64,000 bases of DNA from DATARN01 sp963851105. GTDB taxonomy: Bacteria > Actinomycetota > Acidimicrobiia > Acidimicrobiales > Palsa-688. This document shows, piece by piece, positions 44,161 through 52,183 of the stretch (position 1 is the stretch's first letter; the number at the start of each line of letters is the position of its first letter). Under the pieces are notes generated by a model. It did not search any database. It worked only from the letters and a program-made list of their open reading frames with translations, and was not told the origin of the DNA. Made by a program: the position numbers and the translations under genes. The stretch spans positions 203,798-267,797 of the forward strand of contig CAWKNP010000007.1 in the NCBI GenBank assembly GCA_963851105.1. The letters run 5' to 3'.

Positions 44161-45456
44161 ATGGATCATCAGGCAGCAACGCAAGACTGGTCTTCGCACC
44201 AGTCCCGGTTCGAGTTCGCGCCGCCGCGCCATTTTCTCCTCCCGGCCATCCTGCTGCTGGTGTCCGAGAAACCGGGCTATGGCTACAGCCTCGTCAAGGA
44301 TCTGCAGGACTTCCGCTTCGGCCAGGTCGAACGGGCCGGCGTGTACCGCGCACTGGCCCAGCTTGAGGGCGACGGCCTCGTCAAGGTCTGGGACGAGCCC
44401 GCCAAGGCGGGCCAGGCGCGCCGGGTGTACGGGATCACCGAGCACGGCGCCCGGGTGCTGCGGGCCTGGATGGGCGTGATCAAAGAAGAGCGGGACTGCC
44501 TGGACCACGTCCTGCACCGCTACCAGGCGACGGGCACCGCCGACGCCGCGCTGGCCCAGGTCGAAGGGGCCTGGCACGCGGCACTCGGCCATGCCTGGTC
44601 GCCCGTCTCGTCGACGTGTGCCTCCGGGCGCCGCCGGCCGGTCAGCGAGACGTCGCCGGGACCCACCAGCCTGCTGATGCCCTCACGTGAGGACGAGACG
44701 GCGAGGCCGGGCACCGCCCAAGGCGGACGCCCGGCCGGGGTCAAGGCTCCGGGATCCAATGGTGTCCACGGACCCGCAGTTGTCCTGCCCGCGCTCGCCA
44801 AGGCCGCCACGCCTGCGAGCACCGCTGGTGGGGCCGGCGCGGCCAGTGGCGTCGGTTGGGCCCGTGGCGCCGGCGGGGCCAGTGGCGCCGGCACGCTGGT
44901 GTCAGCGGCGGCGAAGGCGCCGGTGACCGTCGAGGTTCCCGTGCGGGCCCGGTTCCGGGTCGTCCCCGACCGATCGGTCGTGCTGATCGAAGCCCGTTCC
45001 ACGGTCGGCCCCATACGGTTCGGGGCCATGGGCCTGACCGGTGAGATCGAGTTCGACATGCTGGGCGGCGAGATCTGCTGTGACACCGCCCCCCGCGCCC
45101 GCCTGGAGATCGCGGTCGACGAGCTTCGCTCCGGCAACGGCCTGTACGACGCGGAACTGCTCCGGCGCATCGACGCCCGGCGGTTCCCCCGCGTCAGCCT
45201 GAACCTGCGGGAATGCGTGGCCATCGGCGGCGGCGACCGGTACCGGTTGGGCGCCGACGTGACCTTTCACGGCGTGACCCGGCCCTTGCGGGGCACGGTC
45301 GGGTTGAAGCTCCTGTCCGACCGAAAACTGGTCGTCACCGGGGACCACGCTCTCGATGTCCGCGATTTCCAGTTGCCGTCGCCCACGGTGCTGATGCTGC
45401 GCATCTACCCCGACGTCCGAGTCAACCTGCACGTCGAAGCGGAGCTCGCAGACTGA
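44161..45456 (+). CDS. PadR-type winged helix fused to a YceI-like domain
   Basis: 431 residues. Residues ~20-125 are a PadR HTH: FLLPAILLLVSEKPGYGYSL, then GVYRALAQLEGDGLV and RRVYGITEHGARVL. A low-complexity Ala/Gly/Ser linker spans ~150-265. Residues ~270-431 are a YceI-like lipid-binding barrel: IEARSTVGPIRFGAMGLTGE, RFPRVSLNLREC, FHGVTRPLRGTVG, then ALDVRDFQLPSP. The pairing suggests a transcription factor that senses an isoprenoid, quinone or similar lipid (inference). It lies just downstream of cbbX in the same direction, so quinone or redox state might be sensed in relation to carbon fixation. Confidence 0.82.
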   Translation: MDHQAATQDWSSHQSRFEFAPPRHFLLPAILLLVSEKPGYGYSLVKDLQDFRFGQVERAGVYRALAQLEGDGLVKVWDEPAKAGQARRVYGITEHGARVLRAWMGVIKEERDCLDHVLHRYQATGTADAALAQVEGAWHAALGHAWSPVSSTCASGRRRPVSETSPGPTSLLMPSREDETARPGTAQGGRPAGVKAPGSNGVHGPAVVLPALAKAATPASTAGGAGAASGVGWARGAGGASGAGTLVSAAAKAPVTVEVPVRARFRVVPDRSVVLIEARSTVGPIRFGAMGLTGEIEFDMLGGEICCDTAPRARLEIAVDELRSGNGLYDAELLRRIDARRFPRVSLNLRECVAIGGGDRYRLGADVTFHGVTRPLRGTVGLKLLSDRKLVVTGDHALDVRDFQLPSPTVLMLRIYPDVRVNLHVEAELAD

Positions 45457-45478
45457 GCCCCGGGAGGTAATCCGCAGC

Positions 45479-45730
45479 ATGGACATGGTGTTGGCCTTTG
45501 TTGTGGGCTTCCTCTTGGGCGACAGCGGTGGCAGCCGGGGTCCCACCGACATGGTCGACAGCTTCGGGACCATCCGCGACTCCGAGGAAGTGGCCGCCGT
45601 TGTCATGGTCGCCCGCTCCCAGGTGGGCCGGACCCTGCGCGAGGTGGCCAAGATGGTCGAGGGCACCGCGGGAGAGGCGGCAGCGACGCCCGACCTCGTG
45701 GACCGGGTCCGCCAGCTCGTGCAGCGGTAA
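45479..45730 (+). CDS. small membrane protein with GFLLG signature (paralogue C)
   Basis: 83 residues. The first 21 residues contain GFLLGDSGGSRG at residues 10-21; D27 and S35 match paralogues A and B. The remainder is an amphipathic helical region (VGRTLREVAKMVEGTAGEA) ending VDRVRQLVQR. GGGAGG is 10 bases before the ATG. It closes the cbb operon as paralogues A and B sit in the hydrogenase operon. Function unknown. Confidence 0.8.
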   Translation: MDMVLAFVVGFLLGDSGGSRGPTDMVDSFGTIRDSEEVAAVVMVARSQVGRTLREVAKMVEGTAGEAAATPDLVDRVRQLVQR

Positions 45731-45742
45731 CGGCCCGAGGGG

Positions 45743-45782
45743 TAGCGCGATTTCCGTCGTGTACACAGCGGAAATCGCGCTA
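45743..45782. terminator. strong hairpin at the end of the cbb operon
   Basis: A perfect 14-bp stem TAGCGCGATTTCCG (45743-45756) with CGGAAATCGCGCTA (45769-45782) and a 12-base loop. It lies between convergent genes (paralogue C and the PAS protein) and can serve both strands. Confidence 0.8.
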
Positions 45783-45819
45783 GGGGTCCTGGGGTTCGCG
45801 CTCGCTAGTGCCCCGGGCG

Positions 45820-46971
45820 TCAGGGGGAGGGGCGCCGGCGGTCGGTGACGTCCTGGCCGATGCCGCGGAGGCCGACGACGTCGCCCGCCGAGCCCACCGT
45901 CGGCTCGGCCCGGGCGTACACCCAGCGGTGCTCACCACTCGGGCGGATAATGCGGTACTCGTCCTCGAAGGGCCGCCCCGAGGCGACCGCGGCCGCCAGG
46001 CCGCGCCATACCCGGGCCTGATCCTCGGGGTGGACCCGGTCGACGTGAGCGTCCAGGGTGCCGTCGAAGTCCAGCGGATCAACTCCGTGGATCCGGTGCA
46101 GCTCGTCGGTCCATTGGACGGTGCCGGTGCGAACGTCCCACAGCCAGCTGCCGACGTGGGCCAGTGCTTCGCCCTCGCGGATGCGGGTCTCGATCTCCGC
46201 CAGGGTCGCCTGGGTCAGGCGCTGCTCGGTCACGTCGCGGGCGATCATCACCGAGGCGGTGAGACGGCCGTTGCCGTGGAACAGGGGGCAGAGCGACAGC
46301 GAGATCGGGATCGGCATGCCGTCCTTGCGCCTGATCTCGGTCTCGTAGTGGTCGACCCGGTCGCCGGCGATCACGGTGTCGAACACCAGCTGGGCCTCGC
46401 CCTGGAGATGCTCGGGGAACAACACGATCGAGCACTGTCCGAGGATCTCGTCCTTCCGATACCCGAAAATCCGCTCGGAGCTGCGGTTCCAACTGGTGAT
46501 ACGGCATTCCAGGTCCTGGCTGAAGACGGCGTCTTCTGAGGTCTCGACGAACGCCTCGAGGATGGCCAGGCGCTCCGCGATCTGGTGGTGCTCGCCCGAC
46601 GGCCGGATCGTGATGAGCGACCCCACGCCTTCGAGCAGGGGCAGGGAGCTGATGGCGACCTCGACCCAGATCTCGCCGCCATCGTTGCCGCGGGCGACAC
46701 ACTCGGTGACCGAGGCATCGCGATCGTGGACGTATTCGTTGAGCACGTCCTCGCGGCCGGTCAGCATGCCGAAGGGCAGCACCAGTTCGATCGACGATCC
46801 GACGATATCGTCGCGGCTGTAGCCGAAGAGCGACTCGGCGCCCGCGTTGACTCGCACGATGCGGCCGGTGGGATCGACCGCAACGACGGCGAGAGGTAAG
46901 GCCTCGACCATGGCGTCGAGCAGGTCGTCGCCAATCTGAGGCCGGTGGTCAGTCGTGCCGGAAGTAGTCAT
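45820..46971 (-). CDS. triple-PAS sensor protein without an output domain
   Basis: 383 residues. PAS 1 (~20-125) contains VVAVDPTGRIVRVNAGAESL and FGYSRDDIVG. PAS 2 (~140-255) contains ECRITSWNRSSERIFGYRKD and ends in a PAC motif (HYETEIRRKDGMPI). PAS 3 (~275-375) has HVGSWLWDVRTGTVQWTDEL and a PAS_3 fold (DEYRIIRPSGEHRWV). No kinase, GGDEF, EAL or HTH follows, so it would need a partner. It might sense redox or oxygen. It neighbours the LysR and two-component genes. Confidence 0.85.
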   Translation of the reverse strand: MTTSGTTDHRPQIGDDLLDAMVEALPLAVVAVDPTGRIVRVNAGAESLFGYSRDDIVGSSIELVLPFGMLTGREDVLNEYVHDRDASVTECVARGNDGGEIWVEVAISSLPLLEGVGSLITIRPSGEHHQIAERLAILEAFVETSEDAVFSQDLECRITSWNRSSERIFGYRKDEILGQCSIVLFPEHLQGEAQLVFDTVIAGDRVDHYETEIRRKDGMPIPISLSLCPLFHGNGRLTASVMIARDVTEQRLTQATLAEIETRIREGEALAHVGSWLWDVRTGTVQWTDELHRIHGVDPLDFDGTLDAHVDRVHPEDQARVWRGLAAAVASGRPFEDEYRIIRPSGEHRWVYARAEPTVGSAGDVVGLRGIGQDVTDRRRPSP

Positions 46972-47053
46972 GAGCGGCCCCTATGAGGGCCGAGGACATG
47001 GTATCTGACGGCCCCGCCCCCGGCTCCGGTGGAGCGGGGATCCGAGGGGTAGG

Positions 47054-47974
47054 TTGCGCGAGGTGACGCTCACGCAGCTCCGAACGTTCCTGGCCGTGGC
47101 CGAGACCTCCTCGATCCACGCCGCAGCCGAGCGTCTCTTCGTCTCCCAGCCCTCGGTGTCGGCGGCGGTCGCCAGCTTGGAAAAGGAGTTGGGTGTCGCC
47201 CTCGTCGCCCGCCAGGGACGGGGCTTGCGTATCACCGCCGCGGGAGCCGCCTTCGCCACCCGGGTGCGTCAGAGCCTCGGGCTCCTCGATCTCGCGGTCC
47301 GTACCACCCAAAGCCTGGAGTCCCCGGGCCAGGGGAGTGTCAAGGTGGTGACCGTCACCACTGCGGCCGAGCGGCTCCTTCCCCCTTTGCTCGCGGTGTT
47401 CCGACAACAACAGCCCAAAGCGGGTATCTCGGTGCAGGTCGGCAACCGCACCATGGTCTGGGAAGCGCTGCGCGACCGAACCGCCGACCTGGTCATCGCC
47501 GGTCGTCCCCCGGCGGCGTCCCCGTTCGTGGTGCTGGCCACCGCCCCCAACCAGCTGGTCCTGGTGGGGCCCCCGATCGGGGACCGGCCGATGCCTGTCG
47601 CCGAACTGGCCGACCAGACCTGGCTCATGCGCGAGGCGGGGTCGGGTACCAGGGGCTCGGCCGACAATCTTCTTGCGGAGCTGGGAATCGATCCCCCCAC
47701 CATGCTCCTCGGCTCCAACGGCGCCGTCGAGCAGGCGGTGGTGGCCGGCCTCGGCGTCGCCCTCATCTCCCTCGATGCCGTCGTGGACCGCATCGCCACC
47801 GGCGAGGTGTCGGTATGGCCGTGCCCCGGCACGCCCCTCGATCGGCCCTGGCACCTGGTCGCCCACGCCGCCGGCAGCCTCAGCCCTACCGCCGCCCTGC
47901 TGGCGCAGTCCATGACTGCGGTGGCGGACTGCTTCGATCTCACCTCTGACGGGCGAACGGCTCTGCGGGAGTGA
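47054..47974 (+). CDS. LysR-family regulator, probably CbbR-like
   Basis: 306 residues. The N-terminal HTH is LTQLRTFLAVAETSSIHAAA then RLFVSQPSVSAAVASLEKEL. The C-terminal domain has periplasmic-binding-fold strands (VKVVTVTTAAERLLPPLLAV; DLVIAGRPP). Location among RuBisCO and phosphoribulokinase genes makes it the best candidate for CbbR, which senses Calvin-cycle metabolites or NADPH. TTG 47054 has GAGG 6 bases upstream; GTG at 47063 is an alternative start. Its end overlaps the convergent histidine-kinase gene by 35 bases. Confidence 0.85.
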   Translation: MREVTLTQLRTFLAVAETSSIHAAAERLFVSQPSVSAAVASLEKELGVALVARQGRGLRITAAGAAFATRVRQSLGLLDLAVRTTQSLESPGQGSVKVVTVTTAAERLLPPLLAVFRQQQPKAGISVQVGNRTMVWEALRDRTADLVIAGRPPAASPFVVLATAPNQLVLVGPPIGDRPMPVAELADQTWLMREAGSGTRGSADNLLAELGIDPPTMLLGSNGAVEQAVVAGLGVALISLDAVVDRIATGEVSVWPCPGTPLDRPWHLVAHAAGSLSPTAALLAQSMTAVADCFDLTSDGRTALRE

Positions 47975-49205
47975 CGGCGTCGTCGTCGGCGTGAGGGGAA
48001 CGGGGCACGGTGACGATGACGGTGGAGCCCTCGCCGATACGGGACCGAACCTCGAGCTGGGCCCCGATGAGCGCGGCTCGTTCCTGCATGCCCTGGAGGC
48101 CGTAGGCGGTGGCGGGCGCCGACTGGGCGGGATCGAAACCGACCCCGTCGTCGCTGACGGTGAGGATCACGCTGCCGTCACCGGCCTCCTGCAAACCGAT
48201 GCGGACATGCTCGGCGCCGGAATGCTTCATGACGTTCTGCAGGGCCTCCTGGGAGATGCGATACAGCGCCGTCTCGATGTGGGCCGCCAAGGCGACGCCC
48301 GACAGGTCGACCTCAATCTCGGCGTCGGAGCCGAGCGAGGTGGCCAAACTGGTCAGGCCGGCGGTAAGGCCAAGGTCGTCGAGGATGGCGGGACGGAGGC
48401 CGACGATGGCGTGGCGGGCCTCGTCGAGGGCGTCGGAGACCAGCGCCTCGCTGGCGTCGATCTCGGCGAGCACCGCTTCGTCGTGGGCCAGCGCCCGAGC
48501 GGCACGCAGGTGGTACCAGGCGCTTACCAGCCGCTGGCTGATGCCGTCGTGGATGTTGGCCGCGATCTGGCGCCGGTCCAACTCCTGCATCTCGATCGTC
48601 TTGGCTGCGAAGCGAGCCACGTCGACCTCGCGCCGGGCCAGGTTGTCGTAGAGCACGGCGTTCTCCACGATGCCGGCCAGCACGCTGGCCACTTCGCCGA
48701 GGCGGGCGGCGTCGTCGGGGGCGAAATGGTCGGCGGCGCGGGAGTGGACATTGAGGACCCCGACCACCACGCCGCCCGGGCGCAGAAGCGGTACCGAGAT
48801 CATGGAGTTGAACTCCTCGCCCTTCAGGGCGGGGATGTACACGTAGCGGGGGTCGCTCCACTTGTCGGGAATCACCGCCGGCTTTGCGAACTGGGCGACC
48901 CATCCCGCCACGCCCTCACCGAGACGCAACCGGATGGTGCCCGCCAACTTGTCGAACTGCTCGGGGGTGGCGCCCATGAGGACGATCTCGCGGGCGTCGT
49001 GGTCGACGACGTGCACGAAGCAGGCATCGCCTTTGGTGGTGGCGGCAACGAACTCCGCCACCCGCCGCAGCACCTCGCGCAGATTGCGCTCGGCGGTGCT
49101 CAGCTCGATGATCTGGCGGAGGAGGTCCGACCACGCCCGGTCCCCCGAGGCCCGGTCGTCAACAGTCCCGTCGTCAACAGCGGGCCCGTCTGCCGGCTCG
49201 TTCAC
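47940..49205 (-). CDS. GAF-domain sensor histidine kinase (NarL/DevS type)
   Basis: About 421 residues. A GAF domain lies at ~40-190 (RRVAEFVAATTKGDACFVHV; GVVVGVLNVHSRAADHF). HisKA_3 dimerisation is in QIAANIHDGISQRLV, where His of NIHDG is the phosphorylation site. The HATPase has LYRISQEALQNVMKHSGAEH and DDGVGFDP. There are no membrane segments, so it senses something in the cytoplasm, possibly redox or gas. GTG at 49205 overlaps the response-regulator stop (GTGA), so the pair is coupled. Confidence 0.9.
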   Translation of the reverse strand: MNEPADGPAVDDGTVDDRASGDRAWSDLLRQIIELSTAERNLREVLRRVAEFVAATTKGDACFVHVVDHDAREIVLMGATPEQFDKLAGTIRLRLGEGVAGWVAQFAKPAVIPDKWSDPRYVYIPALKGEEFNSMISVPLLRPGGVVVGVLNVHSRAADHFAPDDAARLGEVASVLAGIVENAVLYDNLARREVDVARFAAKTIEMQELDRRQIAANIHDGISQRLVSAWYHLRAARALAHDEAVLAEIDASEALVSDALDEARHAIVGLRPAILDDLGLTAGLTSLATSLGSDAEIEVDLSGVALAAHIETALYRISQEALQNVMKHSGAEHVRIGLQEAGDGSVILTVSDDGVGFDPAQSAPATAYGLQGMQERAALIGAQLEVRSRIGEGSTVIVTVPRSPHADDDAVTPAEPFARQR

Positions 49206-49888
49206 AGGAAGACGCCCTCCCGCAGCGCGAAGGCCACCGCCTGGGTCCGGTCCGACACGTCGAGCTTGCGGAAGATGGAGCGCACGTGGGTCTTCACCGT
49301 CTCCTCGCCCAGCACGAGGCGGTGCGCGATGGCCCGGTTGGAATTGCCGTGCACCATGAGCTCGAGCACCTCGCTCTCGCGCTGTGACAGCCCGAGGTGG
49401 GCTCCCGGCCAGAACTCGCCGCGGTGGAGCCGGGCCGCCGACAGCGCCACCCGGCCGGCCAGCGAGGCGTCGATCACGATCTCGCCCTGCAGCACGCGCT
49501 GGAGATGGCCCAGGAGCTCCTCGGCTACGACCTGCTTGGTGAGGTAGCCGGCGGCCCCCGCCCGCAGGCCCTGGAACAGGTACTGCTCGTCGTCGTAGAC
49601 GGTGAGGAGCACCACCTTGAGCGCCGGGGCGACCCGTAGCAGCTCCTCGCACAGGTCGAGGCCGCTGGTCGCCTTCATCCGCACATCGACCAGTGCGATG
49701 TCGGGTTCCGCGTCGACGGCGAGGCGGCGGGCTTCGGCCGGCTCGGTCGTGCTGGCCACGACGGTGGCCACGTCGGCGTGGGGACGGAGCATGGCGGTCA
49801 GCCCGTCGAGGACCATCCGGTGGTCATCAACCAGCAGGAGCCGGATGGGTCCGGTCCGCGGTGCGGCCATCGACGGGTGGTCGGTCAC
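49202..49888 (-). CDS. LuxR/NarL-family response regulator
   Basis: 228 residues. The receiver domain has IRLLLVDDHRMVLDG (acidic pocket) and the phospho-acceptor Asp in ALVDVRMKATSGL, with LTVYDDEQYLFQGLRAGAAG near the switch. The C-terminal HTH is GLSQRESEVLELMVHGNSNR then EETVKTHVRSIFRKL. It is paired with the GAF kinase and divergent from phosphoribulokinase, which it may help control (inference). Confidence 0.93.
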   Translation of the reverse strand: MTDHPSMAAPRTGPIRLLLVDDHRMVLDGLTAMLRPHADVATVVASTTEPAEARRLAVDAEPDIALVDVRMKATSGLDLCEELLRVAPALKVVLLTVYDDEQYLFQGLRAGAAGYLTKQVVAEELLGHLQRVLQGEIVIDASLAGRVALSAARLHRGEFWPGAHLGLSQRESEVLELMVHGNSNRAIAHRLVLGEETVKTHVRSIFRKLDVSDRTQAVAFALREGVFL

Positions 49889-49993
49889 GTTACGAGACTA
49901 GGCAGCGCCGCGGCGCCGCGCCCCATCCTCCTCCCACGGCCGCTCCCTCCGGAGGGGGATGGCACAACATGGCACGATCCGTACCGTTCGTCT

Positions 49994-50047
49994 ATGACTC
50001 AGTCGAACGCGGCCATCGCCGGCGACGCCGCACTGACCGCCGGCTGA
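49994..50047 (+). CDS. possible 17-codon upstream ORF before phosphoribulokinase
   Basis: ATG 49994 opens MTQSNAAIAGDAALTAG and stops at 50047, six bases before the prk GTG. It has no ribosome site of its own. It may be a leader peptide affecting prk translation, or chance. Apart from this I see only a small palindrome (ccctccggaggg, 49945-49956) in the 165-base gap between the response regulator and prk. Confidence 0.25.
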   Translation: MTQSNAAIAGDAALTAG

Positions 50048-50053
50048 GGCAGC

Positions 50054-51025
50054 GTGACCCACAAGAGGGTCGTGATGCGCAGAGCCGGCCCGCCGAGCCC
50101 CCACCGGCCGGTGATGATCGCCATTGCCGGCGACAGCGCGGCCGGCAAGACGACCCTGACCCGGGGCCTGCTGGCGGCCATCGGAACCGACGCCATCAGC
50201 TCCATCTGCGTCGACGACTACCACCGTTTCGACCGCCAGGAGCGCAAGGGCCAGACGTTCACCCCGCTCAATCCCGCTTGCAATTATATGGAGATCATGG
50301 AGCAGCACCTCCAGCTCCTGGCCATGGGCGAGCCGGTTCTGAAGCCCGTGTACAACCATCACAGTGGGACACTCGACCGTCCGGTGCTGTTCGAACCCAG
50401 GGACTATGTGATCGTCGAAGGCCTGCTGCCGCTGCACAGCCGGCTGTCACGGGCGTGCTTCGACCTCAGCGTGTACCTCGATCCACCCGAGACGACCCGA
50501 TACGCGTGGAAAATCAAGCGAGACACCCGCGACCGGGGCTACACCGAGGAACAGGTCCGCGAGGACCTGCGCCGCCGGGAACCGGAATCGGCCGCCTACA
50601 TCCGCCCCCAGCGGTCCTGGGCCGATGTCGTCGTGCGCTTCGGTCCGATCACCGAGCGCGGCGAGGTCGAGGCCGGCCTGCTCAGCGCCACCGTCCTTTT
50701 GCGCCCGACTGCCCCCCATCCCGACCTCACCGGGATCCTGACCGCCGATACCCGCGAAGCGATCCACTTGAAGCTGGCACGCGACGACGACGGCAAACCG
50801 GTCGACGCCCTCCATGTCCACGCCTACGCGTCGCGGGAGAAGACCCGCCAGGTGGAAGAGGCCATCTGGGCCGGGCTCGGGATCGGCCAGGACCTGCCGG
50901 AATCGCTCGGGGTTATAGACGGCAGTGTCCGCAGCGAACCGCTGGCCGTGGTCCAGCTGATCTTCCTGTACCACCTCCTTCTGGCCCGCCGCAGCCAGGG
51001 ACGCGACCTCCAGGTGACGACCTAG
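50054..51025 (+). CDS. cbbP: phosphoribulokinase
   Basis: 323 residues. Walker A IAGDSAAGKTTLTRGL (about residue 24), the substrate region SSICVDDYHRFDRQERKG, YNHHSGTLD, and the catalytic-base region VIVEGLLPLHS. It phosphorylates ribulose-5-phosphate to the RuBisCO substrate and completes the Calvin-cycle-specific pair with CbbLS. It resembles the Proteobacterial/actinobacterial class more than the plant class. The start is GTG 50054. Confidence 0.95.
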   Translation: MTHKRVVMRRAGPPSPHRPVMIAIAGDSAAGKTTLTRGLLAAIGTDAISSICVDDYHRFDRQERKGQTFTPLNPACNYMEIMEQHLQLLAMGEPVLKPVYNHHSGTLDRPVLFEPRDYVIVEGLLPLHSRLSRACFDLSVYLDPPETTRYAWKIKRDTRDRGYTEEQVREDLRRREPESAAYIRPQRSWADVVVRFGPITERGEVEAGLLSATVLLRPTAPHPDLTGILTADTREAIHLKLARDDDGKPVDALHVHAYASREKTRQVEEAIWAGLGIGQDLPESLGVIDGSVRSEPLAVVQLIFLYHLLLARRSQGRDLQVTT

Positions 51026-51104
51026 GGACACCGTTTCGGTCACCATTCGGTCCACTCACCTGGGGGACGTGCGCCTGGGGTCATTTCGCGCGACGATCAC
51101 GCGT

Positions 51105-52118
51105 ATGACGAACGATTCTTTGCACGCCAACGCTGCGGCGATGGTTGCGCCGGGTAAGGGCATCCTGGCGGCCGACGAAAGCTCAGGGACCATCTCGAAG
51201 CGCTTTGCCGCCCTCGGCATCCCGTCCACCGTGGAGCTGCGCCGCCAGTACCGCGAGATGTTGCTGACTGCCCCCGGTATCGACAACTACATCAGCGGGG
51301 TCATCCTGTACGACGAGACCATTCGCCAGGCCACCGCCGACGGCACGCCGTTCCCCGAGGTGCTGGCCAGCCGGGGCATGCTGCCTGGCATCAAGGTCGA
51401 CACCGGCGCCAAACCGTTGGTCGGCCATCCCGGCGAGACGATCACCGAGGGACTCGACGGGCTGCGTGAGCGCATCTCCGAGTACTACGACCTCGGTGCC
51501 CGCTTCGCCAAGTGGCGCGCCGTCATCACCATCGGCGCCGGGCTGCCCACGCGGTATGCCATCACCGCCAACGCCCATGCTTTGGCCCGCTACGCCGCCC
51601 TCTGCCAGGAAGGCGGGATCGTCCCCATCGTGGAGCCGGAAGTGCTGATGGAGGGCTCCCACGATCTGGCCCGGAGCTACGAGGTCACCCACCGGACGCT
51701 GACCGAGGTGTTCTACGCCCTGCACGACGCGGACATCGATCTCGAGGGCATCATCCTCAAGCCCTCGATGGTGATATCGGGCTCCAAGGGCCCGGGGTCG
51801 ACGGTGGCGGAAGTGGCCGAGGCGACCGTGAAGTGCCTACGCGACACCGTCCCCGCCTCGGTCCCCGGCTGCGCCTTCCTCTCCGGCGGCCAGGCCTCGC
51901 AGGTCGCCACCGAGCACCTCGACGCCATGGTCAAGCTCGGCCCCCACCCGTGGACGCTCACCTTCTCCTACGGACGGGCCCTGCAGGACGACGCCCTGCG
52001 GACGTGGGGCGGCGATGCCAACAACCGCGCCGCGGCCCAAGAGGTGCTGTTGCTGCGCAGCAAGTGCAACAGCGAAGCCGCCCTGGGCCACTACGACCGG
52101 GCCCTCGAGACCGTCTAG
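51105..52118 (+). CDS. fructose-bisphosphate aldolase class I
   Basis: About 337 residues. GKGILAADESSGTISKRFA is the class I aldolase N-terminal signature. Further blocks are VILYDETIRQ, KWRAVITIG (Schiff-base region), IVPIVEPEVLMEG, and IILKPSMVISG with the catalytic Lys; then LSGGQASQVATEHL. It acts in the Calvin cycle and glycolysis/gluconeogenesis. I use ATG 51105; a GTG at 51069 would add 12 residues. No SD is clear. Confidence 0.93.
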   Translation: MTNDSLHANAAAMVAPGKGILAADESSGTISKRFAALGIPSTVELRRQYREMLLTAPGIDNYISGVILYDETIRQATADGTPFPEVLASRGMLPGIKVDTGAKPLVGHPGETITEGLDGLRERISEYYDLGARFAKWRAVITIGAGLPTRYAITANAHALARYAALCQEGGIVPIVEPEVLMEGSHDLARSYEVTHRTLTEVFYALHDADIDLEGIILKPSMVISGSKGPGSTVAEVAEATVKCLRDTVPASVPGCAFLSGGQASQVATEHLDAMVKLGPHPWTLTFSYGRALQDDALRTWGGDANNRAAAQEVLLLRSKCNSEAALGHYDRALETV

Positions 52119-52183
52119 TTCGCCTCAGTGCCAGGCGGCTCCGAAAGGGCCGCCGGGCAGGCCGTATCCGTAGACTCCCACCA

